From positions 124,001-188,000 of the forward strand of contig DATBHW010000005.1 of NCBI GenBank assembly GCA_036557285.1: a stretch of 64,000 nt of DNA, read 5' to 3'. The notes below the pieces were generated by a model. It was not told where the DNA came from. It worked only from the letters and a program-made list of their open reading frames with translations, and searched no databases. This document shows, piece after piece, positions 33,874-43,354 of the stretch. Both the position numbers and the translations under genes were made by a program. Every line of letters begins with the position of its first letter. The first letter of the stretch is position 1. This stretch comes from Ktedonobacterales bacterium. GTDB lineage: Bacteria; Chloroflexota; Ktedonobacteria; Ktedonobacterales; DATBGS01.

Positions 33874-34548
33874 TTACTCTTTGAAGACATACCCAACTCC
33901 GCGAATGGTATGGATCAGTCGTGGCTCACCTTCAGACTCCAGCTTGGCGCGTAAATAGCCAACATAGACTTCCAGGATATTTGATGATCCCTCGAAATCA
34001 AGCCCCCAGATTCGGTCCATGATAATCTCGCGGGTCAGCACCTGGCGGGGACGGCGTAAAAAGAGAAACAGCAGCTCATATTCAGTAGGTGAAAGTTCGA
34101 TCTCACGTGCGCCTCGGTGGGCCAGGCGAGTGCCGGTATCGAGTTCGACATCCGCATACCGCAGCACTTCATGTCGTTCTGCCTGGCTGCGCCGCAAGAG
34201 TGCTTTCACGCGCGCCACTAACTCTTCGGGCGCAAAGGGCTTGACCAGATAATCATCAGCCCCGACTGTCAACCCTTCGACCCGATTCGCCACCGCATCG
34301 CGGGCAGTCAGCATCAAGATAGGCACATTATCTCCTGCTTCTCGTAACCGCCGGGCCACCTCCAGTCCATCCAATCCTGGCAGCAAAATATCGAGAACGA
34401 TGAGATCGGGTGGCCGTTCCAGCGTGCGGTCCAGGGCTTCATGACCACTGGTAGCAATGGCGACACTATACCCCTCATAGGCAAAAATGCGGCGTACTAA
34501 ATCGGTAATGCGGGGATCATCGTCTACCACAAGCAAATGCGCTTTCAT
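33874..34548 (-). CDS. OmpR/PhoB-family response regulator
   Basis: A 224-residue regulator. The receiver domain has the acidic pair at Asp10/Asp11, phospho-acceptor Asp53 in LIVLDILLPG, the Thr in MLTARD and the Lys in DDYLVKPFAPEEL. The C-terminal winged helix ends with RLIHTIRGVGYVFKE. The start is ATG 34548 (MKAHLLVVDD), not the upstream in-frame start, because the receiver strand begins there. It is cotranscribed with the HAMP kinase and divergent from the frameshifted kinase at 34843. Confidence 0.95.
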   Translation of the reverse strand: MKAHLLVVDDDPRITDLVRRIFAYEGYSVAIATSGHEALDRTLERPPDLIVLDILLPGLDGLEVARRLREAGDNVPILMLTARDAVANRVEGLTVGADDYLVKPFAPEELVARVKALLRRSQAERHEVLRYADVELDTGTRLAHRGAREIELSPTEYELLFLFLRRPRQVLTREIIMDRIWGLDFEGSSNILEVYVGYLRAKLESEGEPRLIHTIRGVGYVFKE

Positions 34549-34842
34549 ATACTGCCTATCCTGACTCAAAAGGGTACTTCACTTTCCATCAAACAATGTA
34601 CCACCGGCATGTGAAGCGATGCTGAAACGCCCCTGAACTGAAGCTGAGAAACGGCACAGATCGGGGCGTCTGCCGCCTGCTGTCTCAGGTCTGATTCAGA
34701 AAAGCTTCAGCCTCATCTCACTTTGCACTGCTACACTACTCTGTGGTGGCTGATAGCCATCTGAATGGCTCGTTCCGTTCTCGGTAGTCTGGCGCGCTTC
34801 GGGCCATCAAGCACCCAGTTGATAAATAGCGTGGGGGCGATA

Positions 34843-36494
34843 ATGAGTAGGAAGCACAAACACCAGGAAGGTATAACGCGGATACGTTCCCTGTGGCCTG
34901 GATACAGGCGGGCCATCCAACGCTGGCTTCTGGCGAACACGTTTGCGCCCTCCTGGTTGCCCAGAACGTGGCGCCCTCCCATGATAGGCTATCTGGTAGC
35001 AATCGCTCTGCAAGCAATTGTCGCTACTACCACCCTCCTGCTGCTGCAAACCTTTCCCACCTTCGCGTTTTCCGGTGTGCTGGAGGTGTTGGTCGTCGCT
35101 TTCGTAGCCTTGAACTGGGGGGCTGGCCCCAGCCTGATCGCAACCCTGGTAGGCGCGCTTCTTTTGGAGTTTGTGATCTTGCCGCCCCGTTTTACCTGGA
35201 ACCTGACCGATGCTCAGCAAGTTGTCGAAACGCTCCTGTTCTTATTCGCCGGATTGATTATTAGTGTGGTTGCCAGCCAAAGCCAGCGGGCGCGGAAGAA
35301 CGCCGAAGAGCTGACCATCTCATTGGCGGTCGAGCGGGCGCACTTGAACGCGATCATCGAGGCAATCCCGGATGTTGTCGCTATCTACGATCATCAAGGA
35401 ACCATTATACGGCTCAACCACGCAGGGCAGCAGATGGTCAGCCTCACTGGCAGCAGCGCGACACAGGCGCCAGCCCTGCCAAATGACGCAGGGGCCGCCA
35501 GCGGTGAGGAGCAGTTCCCACTCGCTCTCTTTCCTCTTGAGCGAGTGCTGGAAGGTGAGACGCTGGAGGCTATTGAAGTGCAGACCTCCACTGCTCTAGG
35601 GGAGGAACGCTTTGTGTCGGTAAGTGCTGCTCCCCTGCGAGAACGACAAGGCCAGGGAGCCGGGGCTGTGAGCATCATGCGCGATATTACCACCCTCCGC
35701 CGGAATGAGCAGGCGGTACGTGAAGCCAACCGACAGATGAGCGACTTCCTTAGTCTCGCCAGCCATGAACTTCGCACACCTTTGACCGGCATCACCGGCC
35801 ACCTTCAGCTAGCCCAGCGTCGCCTGGAGCGCCTCATTTCCAGTGAAGAGAGGCCCAAGACAATACACACCAGAGAAGAAACCAGCCGATTCGCGCTGAT
35901 TCAGGAGCCACTTCAGCGGGCAGAACAGCAGGCCAGGCTCATGAACCGGCTGGTAGGCGACCTGTTGGATGCCTCGCGCATCCAGGCCGACCGACTCACG
36001 CTTCATCTCACCCTTTGTAATCTGACCACCATTGTTCAGCAGACAGTAGAAGAGCAGCAATACTCCTGGCCGAATCGCACCATTGCGCTCCACCTGCCGG
36101 ATAATGCGCAGGCGCCGCTCCTGGCAGATGTCGACCGCATCGGGCAGGTGGTGACGAACTACCTGACCAATGCGCTCAAATATTCTCCAGAGGATAAGCG
36201 GGTCGAAGTGTGTCTCCGATTGGAGGGCCACCAGGCGCGAGTGCTGGTGCGCGACTACGGACCGGGATTGCCCGCCTCTGAGCAAGAGCGCATCTGGGAG
36301 CGATTTCATCGCGCGCCGGGGGTTGAAGTGCAGAGCGGCTCTGGAGTGGGTTGGGCCTGGGCTTGCACATCAGCCGCATCATTATCGAGCGGCATCAGGG
36401 GCAGGTTGGCGTTGAAAGCCTGCCAGGATACGGGGCTACTTTCTGGTTTACCCTCCCGCTGATCACGCCAGAACAACGGCTCCACAGCATATAA
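34843..36494 (+). pseudogene. DUF4118/PAS sensor histidine kinase with a frameshift in the ATPase domain
   Basis: A kinase with a four-helix membrane block (about 50-145), a PAS domain (about 167-290), HisKA (His308 in FLSLASHELRTPL) and an ATPase domain. After GSGVG (about 36349) the frame reads WAWACTSAA and stops at 36462. A one-base insertion near 36350 would restore [23 protein letters not shown]...FWFTLPL to a stop at 36492-36494. So one base is missing in the glycine-rich ATP-lid segment. It may be a true mutation or a sequence error; without the repair, the kinase core loses its last strands. The start is taken at ATG 34843 over 34765. Confidence 0.85.
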
Positions 36495-36575
36495 TATACT
36501 GAGAGAACGTTGAGAACCCCCTCGGCTGAGGAAATGATCGTTACCAGGTGAAGAAGACGAGGAGGATCAACAGCC

Positions 36576-38411
36576 TTGCACACCCTACCCTTGCTGTTGC
36601 AGATGACAGTCGCCTTAAGCGCAGCCTTCTGCGGTGGGCTGATCGCTCGTCGCTTCGGGCTGCCTCCCATCGTGGGCTATCTGCTCGCAGGGGTCGTCAT
36701 TGGTCCCTTTACCCCTGGATTCATCGGTGATGTCGAAACAATCAACGAGTTGGCCGAACTTGGGGTGATCTTCCTCCTGTTTGGGGTTGGACTTCATTTC
36801 TCGCTGCGTGATCTGTGGGCCGTCAGAAAAATTGCGATCCCTGGAGCTCTTGGGCAAATGGCCCTCGCCACCGCGGTGGGGTTCGCCCTGACACGAGCCT
36901 GGGGATGGTCTGGTGCTTCCGGCGTGGTGCTGGGGCTGGCTATTTCTATCGCCAGTACGGTTGTCCTCTTGCGTGGCCTGATGGACCAGGGATTGCTCAA
37001 TACCCGACATGGGCAGGCTGCCGTAGGGTTGTCGGTATTCCAAGACCTGGCGACGGTGCTGATCCTGGTCTTGCTGCCGGTGTTGTCTCCAATCGGCCAG
37101 GGAAGCCTGTGGCAAACGACTGGCTTCGCCCTGCTAAAAGCAGGCATCTTTGCCGGGATTATGCTCCTCGTTGGAGCGCGCGTACTCCCCTGGCTCCTCT
37201 TGCGGATCGCGCATACCCGCTCGCGTGAATTATTTGTTGTAGCGGTGGTCGTGATCGCTCTGGGGATCGCGCTGGGAGCAGCAGACCTCTTTGGTATCTC
37301 CCTGGCGCTGGGCGCTTTCCTGGCAGGTGTGGTCATCAGTGAATCGGCAATCAGCCATCAGGTAGGCGCTCAGATGCTGCCATTTCGGGATACCTTTGCC
37401 GTCCTCTTCTTTGTCTCCGTCGGCATGCTCGTGAATCCAGGCTATCTGGTCTCCCACAGCGAACAAGTTCTCGCACTGACCGCGCTGATTGTCCTGGGCA
37501 AGCCGCTCCTGACAATCCTCCTGGGATTTCTGATACCCGTCTCAGCGCGAACGCTGCTGGTGGTGTCTGCCGGGCTGAGCCAGATCGGAGAGTTCTCCTT
37601 TATTATCGGGCAGGCGGCGGTTGCATTAGGTCTGCTCACTCTGGAGCAATATTCCTTGATTCTGACAGGGGCGCTCCTGTCCATCCTGGTCAATCCATTC
37701 CTGTTCAGGGCAATATCCCCAACAGAAGCTCTGCTGCGTCGGTGGCCCTGGCTGTGGAAGCGCCTGGATCGACAGGGGCCGACACCACCGCCGCCCAGCG
37801 AAGCCCTCAGCAATCATGTAGTGGTCGTAGGCTATGGAAGGGTCGGCCAGCATGTGGTCACGGTCCTGAAGCATCTGACAATCCCACAACTGGTGGTAGA
37901 GATGGATGTAGACCGGGTGAAAAAACTGGAGCAGGAGGACATTCCTACCTTGTTGGGTGATGCGGCGAACTCTGAAGTGCTTACGCATGCCCGATTGGAG
38001 CGCGCTCGCGCCCTGGTGGTCACGGTACCGGAGGAAGCCGCCGCAGAACTGATCGTGGCGACAGCACACGATCTCGCGCCCACGACACCCATCATCGCTC
38101 GCGCCTCGACACAGGTGGGGGTAAGCCGCCTGGCCGAGCTTGGAGCGCAGCAGGTCATCCATCCTGAACTGGAAGGAGGTCTGGAGATCGTTCGCCAGGC
38201 GCTGATTCGTCTCGGTTTCCCAGAACAAGAAGTGGACCAATACGCAGAAGCAGTTCGGCGGGATCGGTACGAGACGGGAATTGATACCACGACTGAACAA
38301 CAGGCTTTGGAACAGCTCCTAAATGCTGTTTCGGGCGCAAAGAAGACTTTCGTGGTTGATGAGAAAGAGGAAGATGATAACATCACCCACTCTTCAAGAC
38401 GCGCGCGCTGA
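36576..38411 (+). CDS. Kef-type cation:proton antiporter (CPA2) with TrkA-N domain
   Basis: A 611-residue transporter. About twelve membrane segments fill residues 1-390, with AAFCGGLIARRFGLPPIVGYLLAGVVIGP at the start and GLALSIASTVVLLRGL and LGAFLAGVVISES in the core, typical of KefB/YbaL. A cytosolic TrkA-N Rossmann domain follows (about 408-520; VVVVGYGRVGQHV, then a conserved Asp-rich nucleotide region), which gates such proteins by NAD(H) or similar ligands. The start is TTG 36576 with GAGGAGG about 10 bases upstream. It is 81 bases after the frameshifted kinase on the same strand. Confidence 0.93.
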   Translation: MHTLPLLLQMTVALSAAFCGGLIARRFGLPPIVGYLLAGVVIGPFTPGFIGDVETINELAELGVIFLLFGVGLHFSLRDLWAVRKIAIPGALGQMALATAVGFALTRAWGWSGASGVVLGLAISIASTVVLLRGLMDQGLLNTRHGQAAVGLSVFQDLATVLILVLLPVLSPIGQGSLWQTTGFALLKAGIFAGIMLLVGARVLPWLLLRIAHTRSRELFVVAVVVIALGIALGAADLFGISLALGAFLAGVVISESAISHQVGAQMLPFRDTFAVLFFVSVGMLVNPGYLVSHSEQVLALTALIVLGKPLLTILLGFLIPVSARTLLVVSAGLSQIGEFSFIIGQAAVALGLLTLEQYSLILTGALLSILVNPFLFRAISPTEALLRRWPWLWKRLDRQGPTPPPPSEALSNHVVVVGYGRVGQHVVTVLKHLTIPQLVVEMDVDRVKKLEQEDIPTLLGDAANSEVLTHARLERARALVVTVPEEAAAELIVATAHDLAPTTPIIARASTQVGVSRLAELGAQQVIHPELEGGLEIVRQALIRLGFPEQEVDQYAEAVRRDRYETGIDTTTEQQALEQLLNAVSGAKKTFVVDEKEEDDNITHSSRRAR

Positions 38412-38461
38412 TAGTTTCCAATTTTGAGCAAACGATTGGTTGATTGGTACAGGCTGCGTTT

Positions 38462-39061
38462 TCAGCCAGCGCCTCCGACTGGGCTTACCTCTCCATACAC
38501 CTGCATACATCGTAAACACACGTCCGCTTCATCCCCCAGCAGCGCCGTCACCTCCTCCGGCGCGACGTAGCGGAGTTCATCTATTTCAATGCCGTCTTCG
38601 CGTGGCGTGCCAGGTAATGCCGCTCGGTAGTAGAGCGTTAACTGATGGGTTCTTGGATGCTTCTCTGCGGAAAGGACTGGCCCCACCTGGACCAATACGC
38701 CCAACTCCTCATGTAGTTCGCGCTCCAGCCCTGCGGCTGGCTGCTCGCCGGAACCAATAAGCCCGCCAGGGAGTCCCCAGGGACGTGCCCGATAGGTATG
38801 ATGCGCCAGCAGCACCCGCCCCCGACCATCCACAATCACCGCGCAGGCTCCCATCGTCACCTTGGGCGCAGCAATGCGTACAGCCAGATCCTGACACCAG
38901 GTTGGCAGCATCCGCCAGGTGTGATAGAATGCACGTCTCGCCCACACCTCCAGCCTGCACCCCGCCCGGCGCTGGTCTAACTCACGGATTCCAGGTTGGA
39001 CCGCAAGCGGTTCTCGCAACCGTTGCTGCGAGTTCATTGATGTATTTGTTTCCTGCGCCAT
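38462..39061 (-). CDS. Nudix hydrolase
   Basis: About 199 residues. The Nudix box G-x5-E-x7-REL-x-EELG is intact in the block starting GGLIGSGEQPAAGLERELHE (roughly 113-136), preceded by AVIVDGRGRVLLAHHTYRARPWGLPGG. It hydrolyses nucleoside diphosphates linked to another moiety; the substrate is unknown. ATG 39061 is preferred over 39082 because GGAAGG lies 4 bases before it. A long N-terminal extension (about 70 residues) precedes the box domain. It converges with the antiporter and is divergent from the Crp-like pair. Confidence 0.87.
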   Translation of the reverse strand: MAQETNTSMNSQQRLREPLAVQPGIRELDQRRAGCRLEVWARRAFYHTWRMLPTWCQDLAVRIAAPKVTMGACAVIVDGRGRVLLAHHTYRARPWGLPGGLIGSGEQPAAGLERELHEELGVLVQVGPVLSAEKHPRTHQLTLYYRAALPGTPREDGIEIDELRYVAPEEVTALLGDEADVCLRCMQVYGEVSPVGGAG

Positions 39062-39144
39062 ATTGCCTTCCAATTGGGACATTCATCCCCGAAACCTCAA
39101 TGCTCATCAGCATTCTTCCAGTTGCTAGAGATATACCATAGCCC

Positions 39145-39162
39145 CCTACAAAGTTCTGTAGG
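39145..39162. promoter_or_regulatory. Palindromic operator candidate upstream of the Crp-like genes
   Basis: CCTACAAAGTTCTGTAGG is two perfect 6-bp arms around a 6-base centre, and it overlaps a second small palindrome AGTTC-N5-GAACT (39152-39166). It lies in the divergent Nudix/Crp gap, a natural place for a regulator site. Which protein binds is unknown. Confidence 0.4.
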
Positions 39163-39324
39163 AACTACTACCTAATTTCTCCTGGGCCAGCACCCGTCAT
39201 TCTTTGTAGCGCCCACCACAGATAACGCAGCGCCGCGCGTGGTATCCCCTAAGACAAGACGGATAGTCGTTGCGCTTGGGTGGTTGTTCAGAGCCTCTAA
39301 GGGAACCTACGAAGGAGGCGTTCA

Positions 39325-40335
39325 ATGCGTTTAGAGGTCTACCTCCCTCTCCAGTATTCTGACCAGTCAGAAGTGTTGGATCTCATCAAACGGGCCGAGC
39401 AGATCCCTGGGCTACAGGTGACTATCAGGTCTATTGGGTCTGGCGATCTTCGTAGCTTCTTCGTGGGAGCCGTACCCATCTATCTATTAGATGGACAACT
39501 TCTTGCCGCCGGGTATCCTCCACCTGAGTCCTTCCTGGCAGCCCTGCGCCAACGCGCCCAGGCGCCATCGTCGGCGTGGCTCCTCCCTGCGGGTTCTGCG
39601 TGGTCTCCCCAGGATAGCCCACACGCGGCAGCCTCGGCCTCAGACCAGGGAACGTCTCCCGTTCTCCTGCTGCTGGACGTGTTTCGTGATCTGACTCAGG
39701 AGGAACTGGCAGCCCTGAGTCCCACCCTACGCCTGAAACGCTATGCGAAGGGCCAGTGCGTCTACTGGCAAGGAGACGTTGCAGACACGATGTTCCTGCT
39801 GCGGCAGGGACGGATCGAACTCCATCACCTGACCCGACATGGGAAGCGGTTGAAGTTAGGAGTCATGCGGCCTGGCATGTTTTTTGGAGAGGTATGTGTC
39901 CTGGGCGAGAGTATTCGTTACGCCACCGCTGAAGTGGTCGAAACGTCTCAGGTAGCCATTATCGAGCGGGCCGAGGTTGTACGGCTCATTCGTGAAGAAC
40001 CAGACTTTGCGCTCTATCTCGTGAAAGCACTCAGTCGGCGCTTGCAGTTGAGTGAAATGCGCATGGTAACTCTGGCCTATTATGATGTCTCGACTCGCCT
40101 GGCCGCCGAACTCTTACAGGTGAGCCAGGAGGAACAAGCGACGCTGCTGCCCATCACCCATCAGGAATTGGCAGACCGCAGCGGCCTGCTGCGAGAAACC
40201 GTGACAAAAACGCTCGACGCATTTCAGGAGGAAGGGCTGGTTGAACTCCACCGTGGACAGGTTCGCTTGCGAGATGTGCGGGGGCTGAGAACCTTGCTCG
40301 AACCACTGGATACCGAGAACATCCTCCAGGGCTAA
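39325..40335 (+). CDS. Crp/Fnr-family regulator with N-terminal thioredoxin-like domain (first of pair)
   Basis: A 336-residue protein. Residues 1-78 show a beta-alpha-beta start (MRLEVYLPLQ) and the AVPIYLLDGQLLAAGYPPPESFLAAL half with a candidate cis-Pro (Pro51), the pattern of a thioredoxin fold, but no CxxC. A linker (79-112) leads to a cyclic-nucleotide-type beta-roll (about 113-225; LKRYAKGQCVYWQGD and GMFFGEVCVLGES) and a Crp helix-turn-helix (about 278-306, THQELADRSGLLRETVTKTL). It lacks the Cys cluster of Fnr. AAGGAGG precedes the ATG. The next gene is a paralogue. Confidence 0.85.
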   Translation: MRLEVYLPLQYSDQSEVLDLIKRAEQIPGLQVTIRSIGSGDLRSFFVGAVPIYLLDGQLLAAGYPPPESFLAALRQRAQAPSSAWLLPAGSAWSPQDSPHAAASASDQGTSPVLLLLDVFRDLTQEELAALSPTLRLKRYAKGQCVYWQGDVADTMFLLRQGRIELHHLTRHGKRLKLGVMRPGMFFGEVCVLGESIRYATAEVVETSQVAIIERAEVVRLIREEPDFALYLVKALSRRLQLSEMRMVTLAYYDVSTRLAAELLQVSQEEQATLLPITHQELADRSGLLRETVTKTLDAFQEEGLVELHRGQVRLRDVRGLRTLLEPLDTENILQG

Positions 40336-40764
40336 CCCGTTGACAAGAACGTCCTGAACTCTGCACAGCATGACATTATTCCTCTCTGGCAAGCTATCGC
40401 AGCACGCAGCTATCGGGCGTCATCTAGCAGCCAGCCGATTGGTTCAAGCATGCGCTGGAGATAGAGAGTTCAAGAAGCCATTCGTTTGCGTATGCAGACC
40501 CACATATCACTGTACAGTGGCGGTAGTTGCGTAGCAATGGCTACAGAACGTATCCGAACTACTGGTTATTGTTAGAGGAGTCAATATCCCGACATCTGTA
40601 TCTTAGAACCCTGCCAGGATTCATAAGATAGTAGAGCGCCTGGAATGTCTGGAATATCTTTGGAATGTCTCATGCAGTATTTTTATGTAGCTCTATATGT
40701 CATTTTGCGCGCCCTTGGGAACCAGAATAGCTCCCGTCCTTCTAGAAAAGGGGATAGCTAGCAC
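40336..40764. other. Long gap between the two Crp-like genes
   Basis: No gene is seen. It holds a perfect 12-bp palindrome CACTGTACAGTG (40508-40519), which could be a regulator site, and a doubled TGGAATGTCT near 40640-40680. AAGGGGA precedes the second regulator by about 11 bases. The length suggests independent control of the downstream gene. Confidence 0.45.
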
Positions 40765-41778
40765 ATGCGCCTGGAGATCTATAGTAGTAGCCAGAACAAT
40801 GATTATCAGGAATCACTCCTCATCGCCGAGCAAGCGAGCCTGATTCCTGATCTTGATGTCGCTATTATTACAGTTGATGAGAGCGAGCAGCATTCGGCTC
40901 CCGTTCAAGAGTCGCCTTCGTACTTGCTTGATAGCCAGGTGATTTCGATGGAGCGGTCCTCCTGGGAAGGGTTCCTCAAACATCTCCGCTGGCAGGCGAG
41001 AGCAAATCTTGATGGGGATAGTTCACCGCATCGCTCGCAATTGCCACCCCCTCAGAAGCCAGCTTCATCCACCCCACACAGTTCATCGTTGCTCTCGATG
41101 GATCTTTTCTCCGATCTAAAGGAAGAGAGTATCGTTTCAATATACCGGCGCATGCCGCAGCGGAAATATGCGAAGGGGCAGCTTATCTACTTGCAAGATG
41201 AGCCATCTCAAGGGTTGTTTCTGCTGAGACAGGGCCGGGTGCAAGTCTATCGTTTGACTTCCAATGGCAAGCGATTAGAACTGGCAACGATCCATGCCGG
41301 GACGTTCTTCGGTGAAGTGCCACTATTGGGAGAGGCATTGCATCATGCCTCAGCCGAAGCAGGCGAAGACGCTATCGTTGGCATATTCAGTCGCCCACAT
41401 CTGGAGCAGGTCATCCGCGAATGGCCGGTGGTTGGTCTACGCTTGATTGATGAACTCAGCCGACGCATAGACCTCGACGCATTCCGTCTCGAAGAATTCG
41501 CGTACCAGAGCGCACCCGCGCGCCTGGCAACAGCCCTCTTACGTTTGCGTCAGGAAAGTGGGGATCAAGTCATCACCATGACCCATCAAGAACTCGGCGA
41601 CGTGACCGGCTTGCTGCGTGAAACGGTCACGAAGATGCTCAACGAATTCCGTGTCGCCGGGCTGGTGGAATTGCACCGGGGCCGCATTCTTCTGAGCGAT
41701 GTCACTGGCCTTCAACGGTTGCTCAAAGAGTATGACCTGGTTGGCTCACGCCAGTTAACCAGGCTGGCGGCTAGTTGA
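40765..41778 (+). CDS. Crp/Fnr-family regulator with N-terminal thioredoxin-like domain (second of pair)
   Basis: A 337-residue paralogue of the preceding regulator, aligning end to end. MRLEIYSSSQ opens the thioredoxin-like half, with the candidate cis-Pro again at residue 51 (ESPSYLLDSQVI). The beta-roll has RKYAKGQLIYLQDE and GTFFGEVPLLGEA, and the DNA-binding helices are THQELGDVTGLLRETVTKML. I see no cysteine at all, so redox or Fe-S sensing by thiols is excluded for this copy. The N-terminal domain is more diverged than the C-terminal half. Ligand and target genes are unknown. Confidence 0.84.
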   Translation: MRLEIYSSSQNNDYQESLLIAEQASLIPDLDVAIITVDESEQHSAPVQESPSYLLDSQVISMERSSWEGFLKHLRWQARANLDGDSSPHRSQLPPPQKPASSTPHSSSLLSMDLFSDLKEESIVSIYRRMPQRKYAKGQLIYLQDEPSQGLFLLRQGRVQVYRLTSNGKRLELATIHAGTFFGEVPLLGEALHHASAEAGEDAIVGIFSRPHLEQVIREWPVVGLRLIDELSRRIDLDAFRLEEFAYQSAPARLATALLRLRQESGDQVITMTHQELGDVTGLLRETVTKMLNEFRVAGLVELHRGRILLSDVTGLQRLLKEYDLVGSRQLTRLAAS

Positions 41779-41826
41779 CACTCCTCCGGGCGTAACCGCC
41801 TGACCCTCAACCCACATATTCAGAAA

Positions 41827-41853
41827 GCGGCGCCACCTGGCAGGTGGCGCCGC
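41827..41853 (+). terminator. GC-rich hairpin after the second Crp-like gene
   Basis: Arms GCGGCGCCACC (41827-41837) and GGTGGCGCCGC (41843-41853) around a 5-base loop, about 50 bases after the stop codon. It is very stable, but no T-run follows. Confidence 0.55.
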
Positions 41854-41991
41854 TGCTGCGTCTCCATCTCCGTCGCACTCCCTCCTGCCACTCCTCATCT
41901 CCTGCTAAACAATGCCTCAGCAGCCTCGGCAACGCTTTCGCAGGCCCATCCTCGTTAGAAAAATAACGTCAATAAAGAACTTTTCCAATGC

Positions 41992-42019
41992 TTGACTTTG
42001 CGGCGCTCATGCATATACT
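41992..42019 (+). promoter_or_regulatory. Promoter of the GH5 lipoprotein gene
   Basis: TTGACT (41992-41997), a 16-base spacer and TATACT (42014-42019), about 70 bases before the ATG. The 41779-42088 gap holds only this promoter and the preceding hairpin. Confidence 0.6.
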
Positions 42020-42088
42020 GTCCTGGACATACATCAGGTTGTCATTGAGAGGGCAGAACCTGCTATTCCACTAGAGAGAGAGGGGTTA

Positions 42089-43276
42089 ATGCCTCGTTCC
42101 CGCATTGTCAGCGGAGGGATTCTCTTAACTATCCTGGTAAGTTTTATCGTAGGGTGCAGCAACCCCTCAGCGAGTCTCCAGAAGCTCAGTTCCACTCCTG
42201 GTATGATCCAGGGACCATTACATACCAGTCATGGACAACTGATTGATGCCACGGGACGCGTAGTCCATCTCACCGGAGTAAATTGGTTTGGTTTTGAGAC
42301 TGGTACCTTTGCGCCGCATGGCCTGCAAGTTCGCAATTGGCGTGATATGCTCGCTCAAATCGCCCATGCAGGCTTCAATACCATTCGCCTGCCCTACAGC
42401 AACCAGCTTTTCGACTCAACAAGCGTGCCTGAAGGGATTGATTATAAGCTGAACCCCGATCTCGTCGGCTTGAAAGGCGTGTCCCTGATGGATAAGTTCA
42501 TCCAGGGCGCCGGGCAACTCGGACTGAAGATCATCCTCGATCAGCATCGGCCTAACGCGCAGGCGCAATCAAATCTCTGGTATACCGATCATCTGCCCGA
42601 ATCTCGCTGGATCGGCGATTGGACGATGCTGGCGAAGCGTTATCAGGGCAATTCGACGGTTATTGGCGCCGACTTACATAACGAACCGCATGGGCAGGCA
42701 ACCTGGGGCGATGGCAACCTAGCCACCGACTGGCGGCTCGCGGCAGAGCGGGCAGGCAATGCCATTCTGGCGGTCAACCCCGACTGGCTCATTCTCGTTG
42801 AGGGCATCGAAGCCTATCAAGGCGACTATTATTGGTGGGGAGGAAACCTTGAGGGCGCAGCCAAATATCCTGTGCGGCTCTCTCACCCCGACAAACTGGT
42901 CTATTCTGCCCATGACTACGGGCCAGAGGTCTGGCAGCAAACCTGGTTCCAGGCAAAGGACTTTCCCTACAACCTGCCCGCGCTTTGGAAGAAGCACTGG
43001 GCCTATCTCCAGCAGCAGGGGCAAACTCCGGTATTGCTGGGCGAATTTGGGGGCCAGTCTGTAGGGCTGAATCCAGAGGGTATCTGGATGCGCGCCCTTG
43101 TAGAGTTCTTGAAAGTGAACGGGATCAACTACACCTACTGGTCCTGGAATCCAGATTCGGGAGATACCGGCGGCTTGTTGAAGCCAGATTGGAAAACGCT
43201 TGACTCAGCCAAGATGGACATCCTCTCGGCCTATCAATGGCCGCTCCCAGGTGACTTCCATCCCCCAGGCTCATAA
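42089..43276 (+). CDS. Glycoside hydrolase family 5 lipoprotein (endoglucanase-like)
   Basis: A 395-residue enzyme. A lipoprotein signal ends at Cys23 (FIVGC), so it should be anchored on the outer face of the membrane. The GH5 barrel starts at VNWFGFETG; the Arg of the substrate site is in GFNTIRLPYS, the acid/base Glu199 is in ADLHNEPHG, and the nucleophile Glu319 is in LLGEFGG, with SAHDYGP between them. Endo-beta-1,4-glucanase-like activity on cellulose or mannan is the likely role. AGAGAG lies 7-8 bases before the ATG. It converges with the transposase-like gene across a long hairpin. Confidence 0.9.
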   Translation: MPRSRIVSGGILLTILVSFIVGCSNPSASLQKLSSTPGMIQGPLHTSHGQLIDATGRVVHLTGVNWFGFETGTFAPHGLQVRNWRDMLAQIAHAGFNTIRLPYSNQLFDSTSVPEGIDYKLNPDLVGLKGVSLMDKFIQGAGQLGLKIILDQHRPNAQAQSNLWYTDHLPESRWIGDWTMLAKRYQGNSTVIGADLHNEPHGQATWGDGNLATDWRLAAERAGNAILAVNPDWLILVEGIEAYQGDYYWWGGNLEGAAKYPVRLSHPDKLVYSAHDYGPEVWQQTWFQAKDFPYNLPALWKKHWAYLQQQGQTPVLLGEFGGQSVGLNPEGIWMRALVEFLKVNGINYTYWSWNPDSGDTGGLLKPDWKTLDSAKMDILSAYQWPLPGDFHPPGS

Positions 43277-43354
43277 GCTCCCTGAGCAAACCGTTCTATA
43301 GGCATATGGTTAACTGAGGCCCTGGGCTAGACGCCCCTCAGCGCCAACGTCATC

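Noticed and set aside
34765-34842. A 26-residue N-terminal extension of the frameshifted kinase
   Set aside because: No ribosome site precedes ATG 34765, and related kinases start close to the ATG 34843 position.
40336-40764. Possible small RNA or gene between the Crp-like genes
   Set aside because: No promoter-terminator pair or conserved frame is visible; only small palindromes.
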